Under the pieces are notes generated by a model. That model did not search any database. It was not told the origin of the DNA and worked only from the letters and a program-made list of their open reading frames with translations. Shown in pieces: positions 58,882 to 64,000 of a stretch of 64,000 nucleotides of DNA. Location of the stretch: assembly GCA_019188255.1 (NCBI GenBank), contig JAETXT010000013.1:1-64000 (forward strand), given 5' to 3'. Source of the stretch: Verticillium longisporum (taxonomy: Eukaryota > Ascomycota > Sordariomycetes > Glomerellales > Plectosphaerellaceae). How positions within the stretch are numbered: position 1 is the first letter of the stretch; each line of letters begins with the position of its first letter. The translations under genes and the position numbers were made by a program.

Positions 58882-59510
58882 AAGGTGGTCCTTCCAGCGC
58901 GTTGGCGCGCTGCTGCAGGGCTGCCGTCGCCGAAACCTGGGGCACAGCAGGCGCGATCCACTTCCCCAGGAAGCCGCTACCAACCTTACGTGCCCGACCT
59001 CGCCTGCCCTCTGGTAGTAGCCTCCCTCGGGTTGGTAGGTGGTGGTGACCTGCGATTTCGGGCTGGGCAAGTGCTGCGCAAGTGCAAGTGCCCCGGAAGA
59101 GAAGCTGCCCACGCGATACCCTCAATTTCGTTGTACCGTACCCTGCCTTAGCATAACCACCTACACAACGAGCGCTGCCGTTGCACGAAAGTTCTTCTCT
59201 TGCTTTACTCCTTCAACTCCTCCAACGGCCATTCTGTCTAACCATTTCCCCCTCTCCCGTCCCCTGTCTTCCCAAGGAGTCATACCACCACCACCTGTGC
59301 CCCTCAAGTGGATCCAGGACCCCCATTCCGTCATTCCAGCTCCGACTCTATCAATACCCACATCGCGTCCCTCGCCATCGGCCAGCCGTCTCCTGCACCA
59401 TTCGAGTCACAGTCCTAGATTCAGATCGCCTCCTCAGATAGACAGCACTCGAGAAGTCGCGAATTTGTTGTGCTAACCAGAGACCGCTCTCCTTCGCCGC
59501 AGCGCCCGAC
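58882..59510. promoter_or_regulatory. Leader and promoter of the DUG2-like gene
   Basis: These 630 bases become C/T-rich after 59190, as in a fungal leader. Frames on both strands in 58885-59125 have no clear family. Confidence 0.4.
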
Positions 59511-62284
59511 ATGCCGTCTGCACTTGCTGCTTCCGATCTGTCTACCAGCTTCGGCACCGACCCAGACGACTGCCCTCAGCTGGCGCCCGATCTCCTCCAC
59601 AACCTGCGACACGATAGCTCCGTGCTCTGCCTCGCCGTCTGCGAACGAACCGAGTCTATATACGCCGGCACTCAGGATGGCGAGATTGTCGTCTGGTCGC
59701 TTGCCACCTTTCAGCAGGTCCACAAGATTCAAGCACACAAGCGCAGCGTCCTTTCCCTCTTCCTCTCCGACGATGGCTCCATTCTCTTCTCCAGCGCCGG
59801 CGACCCCATCATCAACGCCTGGTGCCCCGCCTCCCTGAAGCGCCTGTATGAGATCTACAGCACCTACGACGTTGGCGACATCTTCTCCGTCGCCTACAGC
59901 ACACAGAATGAGACCCTCTACATCGGCGCGCAGAATACATCCATTCAGTGGGTCAACCTCAAGGACCCCAGGAATCGCGCCATGCATGAGTCTGCCACCC
60001 ACCCGGACCGCAGGAATCACCGCTTCTTCGACTCGCGAGCAGTCGGTGGCACCTCGACACCCCGCCGCAACGATGACCGCTGGACGCTGAGACCCAAATC
60101 GGAAGAGGTCGACGAGGTTCCCTCCGGTGCGGTTCACATGTTCGCCCACTACGGCTACGTATACTGCATGCTCCTTGTCAAAGGACCTACCATGTTGGTG
60201 GATGCCGACGAGGAGGTCCTCATATCAGGCGGAGGCGATGGCACAATCAAGGTGTGGAAGATTGGTACCGGAGACGGCAGCGACACGGAAGACCCCGACG
60301 ACGGCGAGGCTGGTCTCGAGGAGATTATGGTCCTCGGCACAGACGAGGGCGAGTCTGTCATGTCCCTTGCCATTGACGGCTCCTTCCTGTACGCCGGCAA
60401 GCTGCAAGGCATCATTGAGCTGTGGGATCTCGACACCAAGTCCAAGCTGCGGGTCATCAAGAGTCACAGAGGCGACGTCATGTCCCTCCACATGAACTGG
60501 GGGTACCTGTGGAGCGCCTCTGTGACGGGCACCGCCAGTGTAAGTGCTTTCGCATGATCCTTCGCAATTCTCATTCCCCAGCAGCTGACAACCCTGCAGA
60601 AACACAGTACCGTTCACTATGGCGAGTTTCAGGAGTCGCAGGTTGAGAACGTCAGCCAAAAGTACCAGTGCCTCGCACGCTGGAAAGCGCACGAGGGCAA
60701 GATTCTCGCCTCGGCCGCCACTACCTACAACGGCAAGCAGTACTACATCACGGGTGCCAACGATAATGATGTCGCTATTTGGAGGATCGATAAGAAGTGC
60801 GCCACCGATATTCCGTCGGCGGAAGAGTCAGAGGATGTCATGCTGTCAGCGTTGCAAGAGTTTGTCTCGTACAAGACCATTTCCTCGCGTCCCGAATTTG
60901 CCGAGGACTGCCACCGCGGCGCCACATTTCTTGGCTCGCTGTTCAAGCGCCTTGGTGGTCAGGTCGACATGCTGAGCTGCGACAGCAACCCCATAACCCC
61001 GTCGTGCTCGCACAGTTCAACGGCACACAAGGACCGTCCAAGAAGAAGCGCATCTTGTTCTACGGACACTACGATGTCGTCACTGCTGACGCGAAGAAGA
61101 GCAAGTGGAACACCGATCCCTTCCAGATGAAGGGCATCAATGGGTACCTCTACGGCCGAGGTGTCAGCGATAACAAGGGCCCCATCATTGCGGCGCTGTA
61201 CGCTGTGACAGACCTCCTACAAGCAAAGAAACTGGAGAACGATGTCGTGTTTCTCATCGAAGGCGAGGAGGAGTCCGCATCCAGAGGGTTCAAGGAGACG
61301 GTCCGCGAATACAAGGAGCTCATTGGCAAGGTTGACTACATCCTCCTTGCCAACAGCTACTGGCTCGATGACGAGGTTCCATGCCTGACGTACGGTCTGC
61401 GTGGTGTGCTCCACGCAACAGTCTGCGTCGAATCCCCGTTGCCTGATCTGCACTCTGGCGTAGACGGTTCATACATGAATGACGAGCCCTTGTCAGACCT
61501 GACCTCAACGTTGTCTAAGCTCAAGGGAGCTGGCAACCGCGTCATGGTCCCCGGATTCTACGACAATATTCTTCCAGTCACGCCAGTGGAGGAGACGCGA
61601 TACGACGAGATCGCATCGTTACTTATGAAGCGTAAACCTGAGCGCGGGCCTGAAGCGAAGCTCAAACAAGCGCTCATGGCAAGGTGGCGAGAGCCCAACC
61701 TCACCATCCATCGCTACAAGGTGTCTGGACCCGACGGCAGTCTCGTCAGTAGCCACGCCAGTGCGAATATCAGCTTACGTCTCGTACCGGGACAAGAGGT
61801 GGACGATGTCATTACATCGTTGACTGCGTATCTGGAGGCAGAGTTTGCGACGCTCAACTCGGAAAACAAAATGACCGTCAAGGTTGACAACAAGGCAGAG
61901 CCCTGGCTTGGTAACCCGAACAACGTCATCTTCCGCACGCTCGAGGAGGCCGTAATGAAGGCCTGGGCTCCAGCGTTTGCGCCACAAGACGGTGCCGACG
62001 AGTCGAGTGAGGACGAGTCTTCCGAAGAGGGTGATGACGTCGAGGAAGCTACACCTGGTGGTGCCAAGGAGGTCCGCGTGTCGAGGCCGAAGAAGCCGCT
62101 GTATATTCGCGAGGGCGGCTCCATTCCTGCCATCCGATTCCTGGAGAAGGAATTCGGAGCACCAGCAGCACATTTGCCATGCGGACAGGCGACCGACTCG
62201 GCGCATCTTGACAATGAGCGGCTGCGGGTATTGAATTTACTGAAAAGCCGGGAGATTTTCGGAATGGTATTTGCCAGGTTATAG
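59511..62284 (+). CDS. DUG2: DUG2-like WD40/M20 peptidase subunit, one frame break
   Basis: Exons 59511-60539 and 60600-62284 give about 904 residues if one missing base is allowed for; yeast Dug2 is of similar size. The first half is a WD40 propeller ('SIYAGTQDGEIVVWSLATF', 'GGGDGTIKVWKI'). The second half is an M20 metallopeptidase: 'ILFYGHYDVV' (metal His and Asp), 'GRGVSDNKG', 'FLIEGEEESAS' with the catalytic Glu pair, and the closing 'AHLPCGQATDSAHLDNER'. An acidic insert ('DESSEDESSEEGDD') is present. This WD40-peptidase fusion is specific to Dug2, which with Dug3 (and Dug1) degrades glutathione in the cytosol. The break lies in the C4 run 60989-60992: one more C joins 'DMLSCDSN' to 'HNPVVLAQFNG'. 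An undercalled homopolymer is the likely cause. Confidence 0.9.
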
Positions 62285-62637
62285 CTTGGCAGAAAGAGGG
62301 GAAAAGGTCATGATTGTAAAACACGGCGTTAGGGGTAATGAATAGGGCTGGATATTCAACTCAGAATATGATAGATCAATATTTGATACCCGGGTTATCT
62401 ATCTGATGACTTGCTTCCGAGTGACGGGCTGTCGGGATGGCAAACCGGGAGAGCCGTCGATCTTGACCCCGTCGATCTTGACCATTCTTGGACGTCATAT
62501 CTTATCTTATCTCAGGCACACCATCAACACTGTCGGACGACGGAGGAGGTCTTCAAAGCCTCGTCAAGGAAGACCACGACAAGGGCTTTTCACCATTTCT
62601 TCAAACAGAAACTCATCATAGATTAAGACCTGCCGTC
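62285..62637. other. Intergenic between DUG2 and asparaginase genes
   Basis: The 353-nt gap holds the DUG2 terminator and the asparaginase promoter, both on plus. A short direct repeat GTCGATCTTGACC occurs at 62456-62468 and 62470-62482. Confidence 0.5.
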
Positions 62638-64000
62638 ATGGAATACAAGTCGCAGCGGTCTGAGACCCTCAAAGTCAAGCCGCGGCTCATTATACACGGT
62701 GGCGCGGGGAACATTACACACGCCTATCTCCAACCGAAGGACTGGGAAGCCTACCGGAAATCACTTCTCACCATTGTCAGTTCCCACATGATTCCCTGGG
62801 ATACACCCCCTATCTGACGAAACCCACAGCTCGCAAAAACCAACACCTACATGACGACCCGGCTCTCCACGGGCCGGCTCCCCAGCGCTCTCGAGACGGC
62901 GACCCACGCCGTCAGCCTCCTGGAGAACGACCCGCTCTACAACAGCGGCCACGGCGCCGTCTTCACGCGCGACGGCATCAACGAGCTAGAGGCCTCAGTC
63001 ATGGTCTCGCCCGGGCCCAAGAAGCGCGCCGCCGGCGTGTCGGGCGGGCGCCGCGTGCGCAACCCCATCCTCCTGACGCGCGCCGTCCTCGAGCACGGCG
63101 AGGACGACCTCGAGGTCGCCGCCGGGCGCCCCGACGTGCCGTCCGCCCAGGGCCACGGACACCTCCACGGCGACGAGCTGACGGCGGCGCTGGCGGCGCG
63201 GGACGGGCTCGAGACGGGGGCGCCGGCCTACTTTTTTACGCAGAGGGGGTGGGACGAGCATGTCGAGGCGCTGCGGCGCGAGGACCGCGAGGGCGCCGTG
63301 GCGGCGACGTGGAGCGACAAGGTGTTTCTGCCGCAGGGGACGTGCGGGGCCGTTGCGCTGGATGAAGAGGGCGTTGTTTGCGTGGCGACCAGCACCGGCG
63401 GACTCACGAACAAGCTGTCCGGCAGGATCGGGGACACGCCGACCGTGGGGGCTGGTTTCTGGGCTGGCGAGTGGGAAGATGACGGGGATGACCGCCTCGG
63501 ATCGACCGCGTGGGACTCGGGCGTGCGGGGCGTTCTCGGTCGTCTTGGATCCAGTGTTGGCATCAGTGACGGGCTTCGGCGACTGTTGGCCGACTGCCTC
63601 CCCCAACCTTTGATGTACACGCCACTTCCGACTCGAGGGGGCGGCTCGACGACGGTAACTCGATCCTTTGCTGGGTCTGGAACCGGCAATGGGGACTCGT
63701 TTCTGCGAGTTGACGCGTTGCACTCCGTGGCGTCTCGTGCACAGTGGAAGCGGGAGCCCAGCGCAAAGGCCTTGTCGGCTGTTGCAGGCCCCAGAGGTGA
63801 GCTGCAAAAGAGCGCAGGTGATCGTTGGGGTCGCACAGGCGAGGGGCAGGGCGGCATCATCGGGATCGAGTTGACTGTTGTGCGCGGGCCGCAGGGCGAT
63901 GTCCTAGAGACGCGATCCGAGGTTCTGCAGGACTACAACTGTGCCGGCATGTTTCGGGCATGGGTTGACGATGATGGAAGGAGCCATGCGGAGGTCTGGC
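62638..64000 (+). CDS. Isoaspartyl peptidase/L-asparaginase (Ntn hydrolase), 3' end outside window
   Basis: Exon 1 is 62638-62775; exon 2 opens at 62830 and is still open at the last base, so at least 436 residues are present and the gene is partial. 'PRLIIHGGAGNI' near residue 15 is the family start. 'LYNSGHGAVFTRDG' and 'ELEASVM' follow. The autoprocessing site is 'GTCGAVALDEEG', whose Thr becomes the N-terminal nucleophile after cleavage; 'ATSTGGLTNKLSGRIGDTP' carries the substrate-binding residues, and 'GTGNGDSFLR' is the late conserved loop. The enzyme hydrolyses asparagine or isoaspartyl dipeptides. A His/Gly-rich linker lies before the nucleophile. The intron has a weak donor (GTCAGT) and CACAG acceptor. 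It follows DUG2 on the same strand. Confidence 0.88.

Noticed and set aside
58592..59125. 177-codon minus-strand frame opposite the small gene
   Set aside because: No domain recognised; the plus-strand model has a TATA box and a typical intron, so it is preferred, though weakly.
62995..63860. Two long minus-strand frames (270 and 210 codons)
   Set aside because: They oppose the asparaginase exon, which carries the family motifs in order; the minus frames are Arg/Pro-rich composition artefacts.

Overview
The window is one end of a chromosome of a filamentous ascomycete (Pezizomycotina; probably a sordariomycete, by inference). It opens with 19 perfect CCCTAA units. The genes have short spliceosomal introns (mostly 50-120 nt, GTRNGY...YAG, often with a CTNAC branch site), long leaders and G+C-rich codon use. 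Typical fungal families are present: Zn2Cys6 regulators, a rhodopsin-type membrane protein, a pisatin-demethylase-like P450, a modin-like protein, a FAS1 GPI protein and DUG2. The telomere, introns and families are seen; the class is inferred.

Layout. 1-8.5 kb is the subtelomere: a kinase-like gene cut off by the telomere, then a metabolic group (carboxymuconolactone-decarboxylase-like protein, SDR, P450, rhodopsin-type membrane protein). 8.5-11.1 kb is A+T-richer and gene-poor. 11-26 kb holds a Zn2Cys6 regulator, a FAS1 protein, an LYR protein, a long bZIP regulator behind 4 kb of gene-free leader, and a secreted PLC-like phosphodiesterase. 27-44 kb is mostly housekeeping: a CDC4/FBXW7-type F-box/WD40 protein, a modin-like membrane protein, a GMC oxidoreductase, a dienelactone hydrolase and a TAPT1/Emp65-like ER protein. 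44-57 kb is metabolic: isopropylmalate dehydrogenase, an SDR, a hybrid C2H2+Zn2Cys6 regulator, a cyclase-family enzyme, a broken sugar transporter, an aldehyde dehydrogenase and a nucleoside-deoxyribosyltransferase-like protein. 57-64 kb holds a small unknown gene, DUG2 (glutathione degradation) and a Thr-type asparaginase that runs off the window.

The most striking features: (1) a gene reads through without a stop into the telomeric repeat, its protein ending in Leu-Gly repeats, with both kinase catalytic motifs already lost; (2) at least five genes need a single added base to restore their frame, in four of the sites clearly at C/G runs, and four genes carry in-frame stop codons in otherwise continuous frames. 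The frameshifts all go the same way and hit conserved genes, so undercalled homopolymers in the assembly are the simplest explanation. The sugar transporter, with two stops, is the best candidate for a true pseudogene.

No tRNA, rRNA, CRISPR array or intact transposon was found. I see no wholly unknown multi-gene system; the SDR/P450/CMD-like group and the regulator/cyclase/transporter group are the two candidate pathway clusters.
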